64,000 nt of DNA from Wylensekiella montiformis (lineage in GTDB: Bacteria > Bacillota > Negativicutes > Selenomonadales > Selenomonadaceae), in assembly GCF_009697385.1 (NCBI RefSeq), contig NZ_VUNL01000013.1, positions 1 through 64,000 of the forward strand, written 5' to 3'. Within the stretch, counting starts at the first letter, position 1. Each line of letters starts with the position of its first letter. Below, in pieces: positions 27,406-36,429 of the stretch. Position numbers and translations under genes: made by a program. The notes under the pieces were generated by a model. That model was not told the origin of the DNA and did no database searches. It saw only the letters and a program-made list of their open reading frames with translations.

Positions 27406-28290
27406 TCATCGTTTGCTCTGTTCCGGATAAACACGCTTTTCAATAGCCCGAGCCGTCCGCGTTGTCGCCAGACCGCCCTCGCTGGTTTCCCGCAATGATT
27501 TCGGCAGAGCCTTCCCGATGCGGTTCATAGCATCGATCACCTCATCTACAGGAATCGCCGACCGGATCCCCGCCATAGTCATATCCGCTGCCAGCATCGC
27601 TTCGACCACAGCAAAACCGTTTCGTTTCACACAGGGTACTTCGACCAGTCCTGCTACCGGATCGCAGACCAGCCCCAGTAAATTCTTGATCGCCAGTGCG
27701 CAGGCATTGCCGACCATGTCCGGTGTTCCGCCAGCCAGTTCAACCAGCGCGCCGGCGGCCATCCCGGCCGCTGTACCGCATTCGGCCTGACATCCTCCGG
27801 CAGCTCCGGCAATGGAGGCATTCTGATCAATGACCATGCCGATTCCGGCCGCCGTAAACAGCGCCCGGATAATCTGCGCATCCGACACCTTTTTTATCTC
27901 TTTTGCTGCATACAAAGCAGCCGGAACGATTCCGCAGGAGCCGGCTGTCGGACAGGCCACAATGCGCCCCATCACGGCATTGACCTCGCTGATCCCTACC
28001 GCATAAGATGCCGCGGAAAGTGCAGGTCTGCCCAGATAGCCCTCCTCGCGAAAACCATACAGACGCCGGGCATCCCCGCCGGTCATTCCGCTGACAGAGC
28101 GCTCGGTATTCCGGATCCCCCGTTCGATTGCTGCCTGCATCACCCTCCAGTTCTCTTCCATGCCGGCAAGTACGGTTTCCCGGTCATGCTGACTATCGTG
28201 TACTTCACGGGCAATCACGATTTCATGTACGGGGAGATCCTTTTCTTCCGCCATAGCCGTTAATTCTTTCAGCGTATTAAAGCGAATCAT
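27406..28290 (-). CDS. sdaAA: L-serine dehydratase, iron-sulfur-dependent, alpha subunit
   Basis: About 294 residues; the catalytic subunit deaminating serine to pyruvate. Cysteines that bind the 4Fe-4S cluster are visible in CPTAGSCG, GGCQAECG and VCDPVAGLVEVPC. The ATG at 28290 follows GGGAGG at six bases; an upstream TTG is less likely. The beta subunit gene lies just upstream on the same strand, giving the two-subunit form usual in firmicutes. Confidence 0.93.
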   Translation of the reverse strand: MIRFNTLKELTAMAEEKDLPVHEIVIAREVHDSQHDRETVLAGMEENWRVMQAAIERGIRNTERSVSGMTGGDARRLYGFREEGYLGRPALSAASYAVGISEVNAVMGRIVACPTAGSCGIVPAALYAAKEIKKVSDAQIIRALFTAAGIGMVIDQNASIAGAAGGCQAECGTAAGMAAGALVELAGGTPDMVGNACALAIKNLLGLVCDPVAGLVEVPCVKRNGFAVVEAMLAADMTMAGIRSAIPVDEVIDAMNRIGKALPKSLRETSEGGLATTRTARAIEKRVYPEQSKR

Positions 28291-28307
28291 ACATATCCTC
28301 CCATCAA

Positions 28308-28970
28308 TCAAATCGCCGGAATGGAAAACGCATTTTCCACCTCGTAAACTTCACGACATTCTTCCACTACTTCCTCGGCCGGCTGATCATCCAGCTCCAT
28401 AATCATCATGGCCGTCTCGCCCCGGTTCTGGCGGGATACGCGCATAAACGCAATATTAACCTCATAACGGGACAGAATCTGCGTAACCTGCGTAATGACG
28501 CCCGGCCTGTCGCGATGGATCGTAATCAGCGCGGGATACTGACCTGTCAATTCCACTTCATATCCATCGATATTCGTGATCCGGATATTGCCGCCGCCAA
28601 CAGAAGCGCCGCGCACACGTGCAATGCGCCCGGTCACACCGACCAGATAGATCACTGCCGTATTGGGGTGTGCATCTTCCAGATTGACGGGCTGAAAACT
28701 GTAATCCATCCCCTGCTGCCGCGCCAGCTTCAGGGCATCACGGATGCGCTCGTCATCCGGAGAAAATCCCAATATTCCGGCGATCAACGCTTTATCCGTT
28801 CCATGGCCGCGATAAGTGCGGGCAAAGGAGCCGTGCAGATTAATTTCCGCCCGCACAGCCGGCTCACCGAGTATTTTGCGCGCCATCAGACCCAGCCGGA
28901 CGGCTCCGGCTGTATGTGAACTCGACGGACCGATCATCACCGGTCCGACAATGTCAAAAACGCCATGCAT
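28308..28970 (-). CDS. sdaAB: L-serine dehydratase, iron-sulfur-dependent, beta subunit
   Basis: About 220 residues: N-terminal SDH beta domain (VFDIVGPVMIGPSSSHTAGA) and C-terminal ACT domain (PALITIHRDRPGVITQVTQILSR), probably a serine or effector sensor. The ATG at 28970 is the family start; a TTG at 29006 would put 12 extra residues inside a hairpin. sdaAA follows with an 18-bp gap. Confidence 0.92.
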   Translation of the reverse strand: MHGVFDIVGPVMIGPSSSHTAGAVRLGLMARKILGEPAVRAEINLHGSFARTYRGHGTDKALIAGILGFSPDDERIRDALKLARQQGMDYSFQPVNLEDAHPNTAVIYLVGVTGRIARVRGASVGGGNIRITNIDGYEVELTGQYPALITIHRDRPGVITQVTQILSRYEVNIAFMRVSRQNRGETAMMIMELDDQPAEEVVEECREVYEVENAFSIPAI

Positions 28971-28994
28971 TTGTCGTTCCCCTCTCACGCAAAA

Positions 28995-29073
28995 GGACTG
29001 CTGCAAAGAGCTCTGTCCGAAAATCCTTTTCCTTCCGGAAGGATTTTACGCCTTGCAAACCATGCAGCAGTCC
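28995..29073 (-). terminator. Nested long hairpin between dapA and sdaAB
   Basis: GGACTGCTGCA (minus strand from 29073) pairs with TGCAGCAGTCC ending at 28995 and is followed by TTTT. Inside it a second stem pairs AAATCCTT with AAGGATTT. It can terminate dapA transcripts. Because it directly precedes sdaAB it could also act as an attenuator for the serine dehydratase genes. Confidence 0.6.
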
Positions 29074-29087
29074 ATCGTTATCCGTAT

Positions 29088-29975
29088 TTATTTGATTAAC
29101 CCATGATTCCGGAGCGCAGCTTCCAGTTTCCGTTCATGCTCCGGCTCCATCTCGCAAAGAGGCATGCGCAGGGGACCTGCTGCATAGCCCAGCTTGCGCA
29201 TCGCTACCTTGACAGGAATCGGATTCACTTCGCAAAACAGCGCATCAATGAGGTCGGCATATTGAATCTGCATATCCGATGCCTTTTTCACATCTCCGTC
29301 AAAATATGCCTGACAAAGTTCATGCGTTGCCTTCGGCGCTACGTTGGAAAGCACTGAAATGACGCCCTGTCCGCCCAGCGAGAGAATCGGAAGGATCTGA
29401 TCGTCATTTCCGGAATAAAGCACAAGATCATCTCCGACTGCCGCTCTTAGACGCAGAATCTTGGACAAATCGCCATTCGCCTCTTTAACGGCAACAATAT
29501 TCGGATGCTTAGCCAGCTGAACATACGTCTCCGTCGCAATCGAGACGCCGGTACGAGAAGGAACATCATACAGAACGATAGGAATATGAACCGCGTCCGC
29601 AATTGTCGTATAATGCGCAATCAGTCCCTTCTGCGTACATTTGTTATAGTAAGGCGTGACCACCAGCAAGGCATCTGCGCCAACTTTTTCAGCGTATTGG
29701 GAAAGCTCCACCGCATAAGCCGTCTCATTTGAGCCGGTACCGGCAATAACCGGAATGCGTCCCTTGACCTGATCCACGGCAAACTTAATCGTCGCCCGGT
29801 GTTCCGCATCCGTCATGGTAGCCGATTCGCCCGTCGTACCGGTGATGACAATCGCGTCCGTACCGCCGGCAATCTGATCCTCAATAATACGCCCCAGCTC
29901 CGAAAAATTGATTCCGTCGTCTGTATATGGCGTAATAATAGCTACTCCAGCGCCCTTGAAAATTGGTTTTTTCAT
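29088..29975 (-). CDS. dapA: 4-hydroxy-tetrahydrodipicolinate synthase
   Basis: A 295-residue TIM-barrel aldolase condensing pyruvate with aspartate semialdehyde in lysine and diaminopimelate synthesis. Schiff-base Lys in IVAVKEANGD, catalytic Tyr in IVLYDVPSRTG and the GTTGESATM phosphate-like loop are intact. The ATG at 29975 follows GGGAGG. Its own promoter lies at 30025-30053. Confidence 0.95.
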   Translation of the reverse strand: MKKPIFKGAGVAIITPYTDDGINFSELGRIIEDQIAGGTDAIVITGTTGESATMTDAEHRATIKFAVDQVKGRIPVIAGTGSNETAYAVELSQYAEKVGADALLVVTPYYNKCTQKGLIAHYTTIADAVHIPIVLYDVPSRTGVSIATETYVQLAKHPNIVAVKEANGDLSKILRLRAAVGDDLVLYSGNDDQILPILSLGGQGVISVLSNVAPKATHELCQAYFDGDVKKASDMQIQYADLIDALFCEVNPIPVKVAMRKLGYAAGPLRMPLCEMEPEHERKLEAALRNHGLIK

Positions 29976-30024
29976 AAAAAAGCCTCCCATTGCGAGCTTA
30001 TTCTAATTGTTGCGCGTTTTACTC

Positions 30025-30053
30025 ATTATCACATGATACACGCGGAAAGTCAA
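30025..30053 (-). promoter_or_regulatory. dapA promoter
   Basis: On the minus strand TTGACT (30053-30048), a 17-bp spacer and GATAAT (30030-30025) lie about 50 bases before the dapA start. Confidence 0.6.
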
Positions 30054-30117
30054 CGTCCTTTCTGCGCATATCATATAAAGTGAGCTCTGTTCAGAGCCCG
30101 TCAGCACCGGATAAACG

Positions 30118-33033
30118 TCAAAGCGCCGGCTTAATCGTACCAAACAACGACCGCTCCTCTTCCAGTTTTTCCTGCCCGCCAAACACACAGAACACATTCT
30201 GCTTCATGCAGGCATCGATCGTTTCGGCCAAATTCCGGATATCTTCCTGACGGGTATCCAGAATTTGTTCCCGATTTTTCTGGCGGTCTGCGCGACTGAT
30301 GCCTCTAAGCCAGCATGTTGCTGCAGCGTTTCCTTTCATTTGCGGGGTCAGGGGTGTATCGATCACACTCATCGTTCCGATAATAAACTTATCCATTTCG
30401 CGATCTGACGCGCTGAACTGACGGAGGTATGCTGCTGTCCCGTCAAATACATCCAGAGTTTCCCGCAGATTCGGATCGCGATAAGAACCGAAATACATCA
30501 TACCATTCCGGTTGAAATTCGTGAAGGCGCCATAAGCGCCTCCCTGCACGCGAATCTTCGTCCAGAAATACCCATAGCGCAAAATCGTTTCCAATACATG
30601 CATGGAGCCGGTAAACGGATAGCCAAGCTGGATAAAATTCGCGCCTTTGCTGACATACTGAACACGACTGGAAGAGAACAACCCTTCATTCAGTGCCTGC
30701 AGCGTCCAATGATACGTCTCCGGCGCAAACTCTTTCGCACTGAGTGTCTGCCGGAATTTGCGGAAGCCCTGTTCGATGGCCGGATATCCCTCTTCCCGCT
30801 CTGTCACACTGATAATCAGACGGTGCTGATTAAACAGGCGCGGCATAAGTTCCTGAAATACTGCCTGCATTTTCGGCAGGGCCTCATCAAAATGCTGTAA
30901 AAGATCGCGGATAAACTGATAAAACGGCAAGCCGCCTTCATCCGCATAACGGCCGGCTTCATGGATATAGCCCGCCAGCCGGGATGCGACAACCTGATGA
31001 GCGGAACGCTGCAAATTGACTTCCATGGATGCCTGTTCCTGCTCCAGCAGTTCACGGATGCGCTTTGCATCCGTGAACCGGCTGCGATTCAGCACCTCGT
31101 CCAGCAACAGGAAAAGCTGCGGCAGTTTCTCCCTGAGCGCCTTGGCCTTGATGCGGAATTTAGGCAGATTGGAGTCCGGCTCACCATTGCGCGTATAAGT
31201 GGTCAGCTCATACGCAACACCTCCGGTATAAAGATTTTTGTAGTTAGCCAGCTCGGCATAAGTATGCTCGGACGTATCAACATTGCCCAGCAGCTCACTG
31301 AGCAGATACGCATACGGCAGATATTCCTGAGGGACGGTCTGCGCATCAAAATAAAGGTTCAGATAAACGATGCCATTCGTCTCAATATCACTGAACAGAA
31401 CCGTCGTCCCCTCGATCTCTCGTACGGAAAGCGGAAGTTCATACGTTTCACGACGAATGTCGGAGAGGCCCAGCACGGGGATGGTGCGCAGCGCCTCCTC
31501 CGATTCCGGACTCTGCTGCCGCTCCTTGAGGGCGCGGGTCGCCCGAATGACGTCCTGAATCTCCTGCGGCGACATCGCCGCTTTTTTCTCAGCCAGACGC
31601 TCCTGTAGCTCCCGTTCGCGCTTCTCGGCCAACGTCTTGTCCGGCGACAGGACCAGCAGGGTACTGTGCGTATTCTGCAAAAAATACCGGCGGATCAGGT
31701 CTTCAAAATATCCCTGATCCAATCCCTCCCGAATCGCAGCCAGATTTTCCTCATAGCGCAGACTGTCCTCCGGCTGCCCGTCATAAAGCCAGGTCTTCAT
31801 CGCCCGTATTCCATAGATCAGCCCCTTAGGCGCCGATCCATAATCCGATTCGCGCAGGCGGAACTCCAGCAGATTAACGGAGGCTTCCAACAGCGTACGA
31901 TCCAATCCATGATCCGCCAGATTTTGCAAAGTATTAAGGACCAGTTCCCGAAACGCTTCCGCACGATCTGCTTCCGCATTGTTCACAATGATGCTGAAAA
32001 AAGGCTGCAGGATATCGTCTTCAAAATTCGAATCGACATCCTTGCCGATTCTGGCATCGATCAAGGCCTTGCGGAGCGGTGCGGCCGGAGTCCGAAGCAG
32101 CGCGTGTTCCAAAATTTCCAGCCCCATCATATCCCGGGAATTCAGGCTGTCGCCGACTACCCAGTTCAACGCCAGAAAGGTCTTTTCTTTCGTATCTTCC
32201 TCCTCACTGACCGGGTATTCTCCCGACCACCGCACCATATTGGGAAAAGCCGGCTGCCGCTCAATCCGCGACGGCACCGGAATGCGGTCAAAACGGCTCA
32301 GATACTCTTCATCCAGATAGGCCAGTTTTTCCTCGATATTCAGGTCTCCATACAAATAAATATAACTGTTGGACGGATGGTAATAGCGCTCATGGAAAGC
32401 CAGAAACTTCTCCTGAGTCAGATCCGGGATGGCTTCCGGATCCCCGCCCGATTCAAAGCCATAAGTCGTATCCGGATACAAGGAAGACATAATCCGGCTC
32501 TCAAGCAGATCATCCGGCGCAGACAGCGCTCCCTTCATCTCATTGTAAACTACGCCGCTATACGACAGCTCATCCTCCGGTTTTTCAATCTCATAATGCC
32601 AGCCCTCCTGCATAAGCACCTGTGGATTATCGCGCATGGCTGGATAAAATACCGCATCCAGATAAACATCCATAAGGTTCTGAAAATCTTTATCATTACG
32701 GCTGGCCACAGGATACATGGTCTTATCCGGATAAGTCATCGCATTCAGAAAGGTATTGAGAGACCCTTTAACCAGCTCGACAAACGGCTCCTTCAGCGGA
32801 TATTTCCGGCTTCCGCAGAGCGTCGAATGCTCCACGATATGCGCTACGCCGGTATCATCCACCGGCGGCGTGCGAAAAGAAATCGAAAACACCTTATTAT
32901 CATCCTGATTCTGCAGGAAAAAGAGACGCGCTCCGCTCTTTTCATGTTCCAGAAGCCACCCCACCGAGTTCGTTTCGCCAATCTCGCTTTTTCTCAATAC
33001 CCGGAATCCATGAATGATGTCTTTTTCTTCCAA
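30118..33033 (-). CDS. M16C insulinase-family metallopeptidase (PreP-like)
   Basis: About 971 residues, the length of the presequence-protease/M16C group made of four M16 domains. The inverted zinc motif HIVEHSTLCGS (HxxEH) is near residue 65, with the distal Glu in YNEMKGALS. These enzymes degrade short peptides inside a closed chamber. The start is a TTG at 33033 with GGGAGG seven bases upstream. A palindrome overlaps its probable promoter at 33156-33180. Confidence 0.92.
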   Translation of the reverse strand: MEEKDIIHGFRVLRKSEIGETNSVGWLLEHEKSGARLFFLQNQDDNKVFSISFRTPPVDDTGVAHIVEHSTLCGSRKYPLKEPFVELVKGSLNTFLNAMTYPDKTMYPVASRNDKDFQNLMDVYLDAVFYPAMRDNPQVLMQEGWHYEIEKPEDELSYSGVVYNEMKGALSAPDDLLESRIMSSLYPDTTYGFESGGDPEAIPDLTQEKFLAFHERYYHPSNSYIYLYGDLNIEEKLAYLDEEYLSRFDRIPVPSRIERQPAFPNMVRWSGEYPVSEEEDTKEKTFLALNWVVGDSLNSRDMMGLEILEHALLRTPAAPLRKALIDARIGKDVDSNFEDDILQPFFSIIVNNAEADRAEAFRELVLNTLQNLADHGLDRTLLEASVNLLEFRLRESDYGSAPKGLIYGIRAMKTWLYDGQPEDSLRYEENLAAIREGLDQGYFEDLIRRYFLQNTHSTLLVLSPDKTLAEKRERELQERLAEKKAAMSPQEIQDVIRATRALKERQQSPESEEALRTIPVLGLSDIRRETYELPLSVREIEGTTVLFSDIETNGIVYLNLYFDAQTVPQEYLPYAYLLSELLGNVDTSEHTYAELANYKNLYTGGVAYELTTYTRNGEPDSNLPKFRIKAKALREKLPQLFLLLDEVLNRSRFTDAKRIRELLEQEQASMEVNLQRSAHQVVASRLAGYIHEAGRYADEGGLPFYQFIRDLLQHFDEALPKMQAVFQELMPRLFNQHRLIISVTEREEGYPAIEQGFRKFRQTLSAKEFAPETYHWTLQALNEGLFSSSRVQYVSKGANFIQLGYPFTGSMHVLETILRYGYFWTKIRVQGGAYGAFTNFNRNGMMYFGSYRDPNLRETLDVFDGTAAYLRQFSASDREMDKFIIGTMSVIDTPLTPQMKGNAAATCWLRGISRADRQKNREQILDTRQEDIRNLAETIDACMKQNVFCVFGGQEKLEEERSLFGTIKPAL

Positions 33034-33155
33034 AAAAATACCTCCCAAAATCGATTTCAGTTACGATAAGACTTCACAAATCAGCCCCAGTGGATGCAGC
33101 AGCCGAAAGGATCCCCGCCAGGGGAAGCGCAGCATCTGTCAAACGGATCGATTGT

Positions 33156-33180
33156 CCTATGTAACTTATTATAACATAGG
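33156..33180 (-). promoter_or_regulatory. Palindrome over the -10 box of the M16 peptidase gene
   Basis: CCTATGT and ACATAGG (7-bp arms) enclose TATAATAAGTT on the minus strand, so a TATAAT -10-like hexamer sits inside an inverted repeat. This is the layout of a repressor site on a promoter. A good -35 box is not obvious. Confidence 0.45.
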
Positions 33181-33218
33181 TACTGCCGCTTTGTTTTTTA
33201 ATCCCATTCTGTTCATGC

Positions 33219-34202
33219 TTACGGCGTACGCAAAAGATCCTGCAGCTCTTCCCGCGTCACAGCATACGTTCCAAGCCTCATAACGACACGGCCGGCCGCC
33301 AGATTGGCCAAATATGCTCCATGTCTCGGATTCAATCCGCCAGCCAGCGCCAGCGCAAAGACTGCCGCGATACTATCCGTCGCGCCGAGCACATCGAAAA
33401 GCTCCTGGGCCTTCGTCGGAATATGAGCGACCACATCCTTCCCCACCAAAGATAATCCTTGCTGAGATCGTGTCACGATCACATTGCGCAGCCGATACTT
33501 GCGGAGCAAATAATGCGCCGCCTTTTCTACCTGGTCATCCTCATTCTCCACAGGCTGCAAAAGCGCTTGATTTACCCGTTTCATATTGGCTACAACATAA
33601 TCCGCATGCGCGTAATTCACCCAGTTGTGCCCGCTCATATCCACCACCACAGGAACCCCGTGATTATGGCAGAGCTCGATAATTTTCGCACAAGTTTTCT
33701 CCGTACAGGCTCCATTATCATGGTCGGAAATGACCACACAATCCAGACTCTCATTGAGCTTCTGACCGATATACTGACGGAATTTCTGCGCGTCCTCACC
33801 ATCCACGGCCCCGGATTCTTCGAAATCAAGCCGAAACATCTGCTGATTCCCGCTGACGACACGCACCTTCGTTGTCGTCGGCCGGTCGGTATAAATAAGC
33901 CCCGACGCATCAATACCATAGCGCCGAAACTTTTCTACCATACTCTCACAGTGCTGATCGTCACCGACAAATCCCGAAATCCCCGTCCTGACGCCCAGCA
34001 CAGCAAGGTTACAGGCAATATTCGCACCGCCGCCCAATTTTTCCGTGGAAGAATGCACCCGGGTAATCGGCACAGGAGCTTCTCCCGAAATCCGCGTCAC
34101 TTCGCCATAATAATACTTATCCAGCATAATATCCCCAACGACCAGCACCTTGCAGGCCGCCGGCTTATCCTCCAGAAACTGGCAGAGCATTTGATTGTCC
34201 AT
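33219..34202 (-). CDS. PfkB-family kinase resembling the HldE/RfaE heptose kinase
   Basis: About 327 residues. The N-terminus (VLVVGDIMLDKYYYGEVTRISGEAPVPI, GGGANIACNLAVLG) matches the kinase domain of HldE/RfaE, which phosphorylates heptose 7-phosphate for lipopolysaccharide. Later motifs depart from the family: SDHDNG where SDYGKG is usual, DMSG where DPKG is usual, and GATDS where GAGDT is usual (the catalytic Asp is kept). It may have changed substrate or lost activity. The ATG at 34202 follows GGAGG. Confidence 0.7.
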   Translation of the reverse strand: MDNQMLCQFLEDKPAACKVLVVGDIMLDKYYYGEVTRISGEAPVPITRVHSSTEKLGGGANIACNLAVLGVRTGISGFVGDDQHCESMVEKFRRYGIDASGLIYTDRPTTTKVRVVSGNQQMFRLDFEESGAVDGEDAQKFRQYIGQKLNESLDCVVISDHDNGACTEKTCAKIIELCHNHGVPVVVDMSGHNWVNYAHADYVVANMKRVNQALLQPVENEDDQVEKAAHYLLRKYRLRNVIVTRSQQGLSLVGKDVVAHIPTKAQELFDVLGATDSIAAVFALALAGGLNPRHGAYLANLAAGRVVMRLGTYAVTREELQDLLRTP

Positions 34203-34303
34203 CACAAAATCCTCCCCCAAACCGTCATAGACAATATGCTTATGTATTCGCTTCCAGACGGACAAAATCCTGCCGGTTCCGCAAAAACGCGTCAGACACA
34301 AAA

Positions 34304-34342
34304 CGCCCTCCTGACCGGGCCTTGCAGCCTGCTCAGGAGGGC
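34304..34342 (-). terminator. Terminator of the glutamine synthetase gene
   Basis: GCCCTCCTGA pairs with TCAGGAGGGC around a ~18-base loop, followed on the minus strand by GTTTTG. Confidence 0.75.
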
Positions 34343-34377
34343 ATCTCTTCAAGATATGCGATTTTTTTATTTCTGCA

Positions 34378-36267
34378 TCAGATCATATTCTTGGAATATG
34401 CGTCATAAAGCGCTTTCAGTTCTTCCACCTTATCGTACATCTCAACCTGAAGGCCGGAAGCCGTCGCATAATCGCCCTCGTTCAAAGCATTCGTGAGCAG
34501 CGTAAACAGAGATTTTTCATCGATGCTGTCTTTGGCCAGATAGCTGCGAATGCCGCTAATCTTGTTCCAATTATACGAATCCTGATCCGTCACAAAATCC
34601 GAATGAATTTCCTTTGCCGCACGGACAATATCGCGGTTTTCCGGAATAATGCGGGAAATCAGCTCCGTCTTCCAGCGAAGCAGCGCACCATCACGGAACG
34701 CGCTGATGATCTGATCATCCAACGCGCCGCCGGCAGTAATCACCGACTTCTTCTCCGGATAATTCTCGAAATTCTGCATGTTCTCCCAAACCGTAGCCGG
34801 CGGTGCGCCAAAGAGACGGTTGCGCTCTTCGTCCGTATAGTCTTCGAAGACATTGTTCTCCGAACGATACGCACGATCCTTTTCCAGATAGAACCCCTCT
34901 TCGCCAGCATCCTTGGAGATCTCGGCAACGAGTTCGGCCGTCGTATGCTTAACCGCAGCCTTAATGCCATCGAGGCAGGCCGAATAAATGGCGGCCAGCA
35001 CCAGATAAGTATTCGTATACGGGTTGCAGGCACGCAGCTCAAAACGCGTTGCATACGGATTGCTGAGGTCACGAATCAGTCCGGCAAGAATCGTACGGTT
35101 GCGGGAAGGCTGATCCGGCTTATGTCCCAGCGAGGTGACGACACAGATCGGCGCCTCAAAGCCAGGTTTCAAACGGTTCAAAGAATCGTTCGTCGCAGAG
35201 ACAAACGGATTGATCGTCTCATAGTTTTTCAGCATGCCCATGATGGCGCCATAACCGACAGCACTCATGAAATCCTTCTTCGGATCATCCGCCGTGAAAA
35301 GATTATGCATCTTCCCGTCTTTGGTCACCGCCGCCATGCCGATATGCGTATGCTCACCATTTCCGGCCAGCCCGATCATCGGTTTTGCCTTGAAGCTTAC
35401 TTCCAAGCCGACGGAACGGAACGTCTCTTTCACGACAGAGCGTACAAAAATCTCATTGTCTGCGGCCTGCAGGGCATCGGCAAAGCGCCAGTCAATTTCC
35501 AGCTGCTCGCAGACATGCGTCATATGACCACTCTCGTCGATCTGCGCTTTCAAGCCGCCGACCTCTTTATGACCCATCTCTACCTTGAAGCCATACTTAT
35601 CCAGTTCCAGCAGGCAGGTCTCCATAGCCGTGCGGACCACGCCATGCAGACGCTCCCAGTACTGTTCCTGCAGAACCTGAGAGGCGGACATTTCTTCAAT
35701 GGCAGCATCCTCCAGCGGAGTCTTGACCCAGAATTCCAGCTCTGTCGCAGAAGTAAACTGGATATCCGTCACATCGCTGCCGTTTACACTCTCCAGCCCC
35801 GACATCTTCGGATTTTCCTTGAACAGCTGCAGCAGATTCTTTTTGACATAAGAAAGGGTATCGGCCAGTACCGCACGGGAATCTACGCGTTTGCCCTCAT
35901 GAATCAGGAAAGACGGAATACGCAGCGTACCAACCGGTTTCTCGGTTTCCTCATCATAATATTCCATATTGTAATCGACAAACCAGTTGACCGACGGATC
36001 CACTGGCATATCCACCTTTGCATTATTCAGCGTAGCAATTCCCGGAAGAACCACAGACGATCCATCTGTCTGCACTGCCGTGCCAGCATAAAACTCATCA
36101 ATATCCTTAAGGAAGATACGAACAGGAATCTTCTCGTCCGTATCATTGCCGGCCATATCGACGCCGACCAAAGAAACGAACTTAATCTCCGGATGTGCTT
36201 TCACCTGCTTGAGAACATCTTCTTTGCTGGAATTTGCCGGAATGACATAAAGTAAATCGTCCATCAT
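34378..36267 (-). CDS. Glutamine synthetase (long form)
   Basis: 629 residues, much longer than the ~445-470 residues of ordinary bacterial GSI; related long forms occur in Clostridia and Negativicutes. Catalytic regions are recognisable: the Glu-containing TSATELEFWV, AGNGEHTHIGM (ATP/ammonium site), and NPYATRFELRACNPYTNTYLVLAAI. The C-terminal ~150 residues are extra and helical. It makes glutamine from glutamate and ammonia. Two ATGs in tandem (36267, 36264) follow AAGGATG. A leader with an attenuator-like hairpin precedes it. Confidence 0.88.
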   Translation of the reverse strand: MMDDLLYVIPANSSKEDVLKQVKAHPEIKFVSLVGVDMAGNDTDEKIPVRIFLKDIDEFYAGTAVQTDGSSVVLPGIATLNNAKVDMPVDPSVNWFVDYNMEYYDEETEKPVGTLRIPSFLIHEGKRVDSRAVLADTLSYVKKNLLQLFKENPKMSGLESVNGSDVTDIQFTSATELEFWVKTPLEDAAIEEMSASQVLQEQYWERLHGVVRTAMETCLLELDKYGFKVEMGHKEVGGLKAQIDESGHMTHVCEQLEIDWRFADALQAADNEIFVRSVVKETFRSVGLEVSFKAKPMIGLAGNGEHTHIGMAAVTKDGKMHNLFTADDPKKDFMSAVGYGAIMGMLKNYETINPFVSATNDSLNRLKPGFEAPICVVTSLGHKPDQPSRNRTILAGLIRDLSNPYATRFELRACNPYTNTYLVLAAIYSACLDGIKAAVKHTTAELVAEISKDAGEEGFYLEKDRAYRSENNVFEDYTDEERNRLFGAPPATVWENMQNFENYPEKKSVITAGGALDDQIISAFRDGALLRWKTELISRIIPENRDIVRAAKEIHSDFVTDQDSYNWNKISGIRSYLAKDSIDEKSLFTLLTNALNEGDYATASGLQVEMYDKVEELKALYDAYSKNMI

Positions 36268-36302
36268 ATACCATCCTTTTCAATACAGAATCCACACCAA
36301 AA

Positions 36303-36360
36303 AGCCATACAAAGCATCCAGCTGTGCGATCAGCACACCCAATCAATACTCTGTATGGCT
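36303..36360 (-). promoter_or_regulatory. Attenuator-like hairpin in the glutamine synthetase leader
   Basis: On the minus strand AGCCATACA pairs with TGTATGGCT, enclosing a second small stem (TGTGC/GCACA), and is followed directly by TTTTT. It lies between the promoter (36397-36425) and the start codon, so it would stop transcripts unless relieved. Confidence 0.5.
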
Positions 36361-36396
36361 CCATTGCCAAAACATATTTGTCTTCTGACATGACTT

Positions 36397-36425
36397 ATAA
36401 TATCACAAGACAGTGCACTTGTAAA
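36397..36425 (-). promoter_or_regulatory. Glutamine synthetase promoter
   Basis: TTTACA (36425-36420), a 17-bp spacer and TATTAT (36402-36397) on the minus strand, followed by a ~130-base leader. Confidence 0.6.
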
Positions 36426-36429
36426 GCGT

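Noticed and set aside
27392-27409. Near-perfect palindrome around CACGTG at the end of sdaAA
   Set aside because: It overlaps the stop codon, has no T-run and lies in no promoter position, so no function can be argued.
34603-36255. A 550-codon plus-strand frame opposite the glutamine synthetase
   Set aside because: No domain-like motif and no ribosome site; it mirrors the codon structure of the opposite gene.
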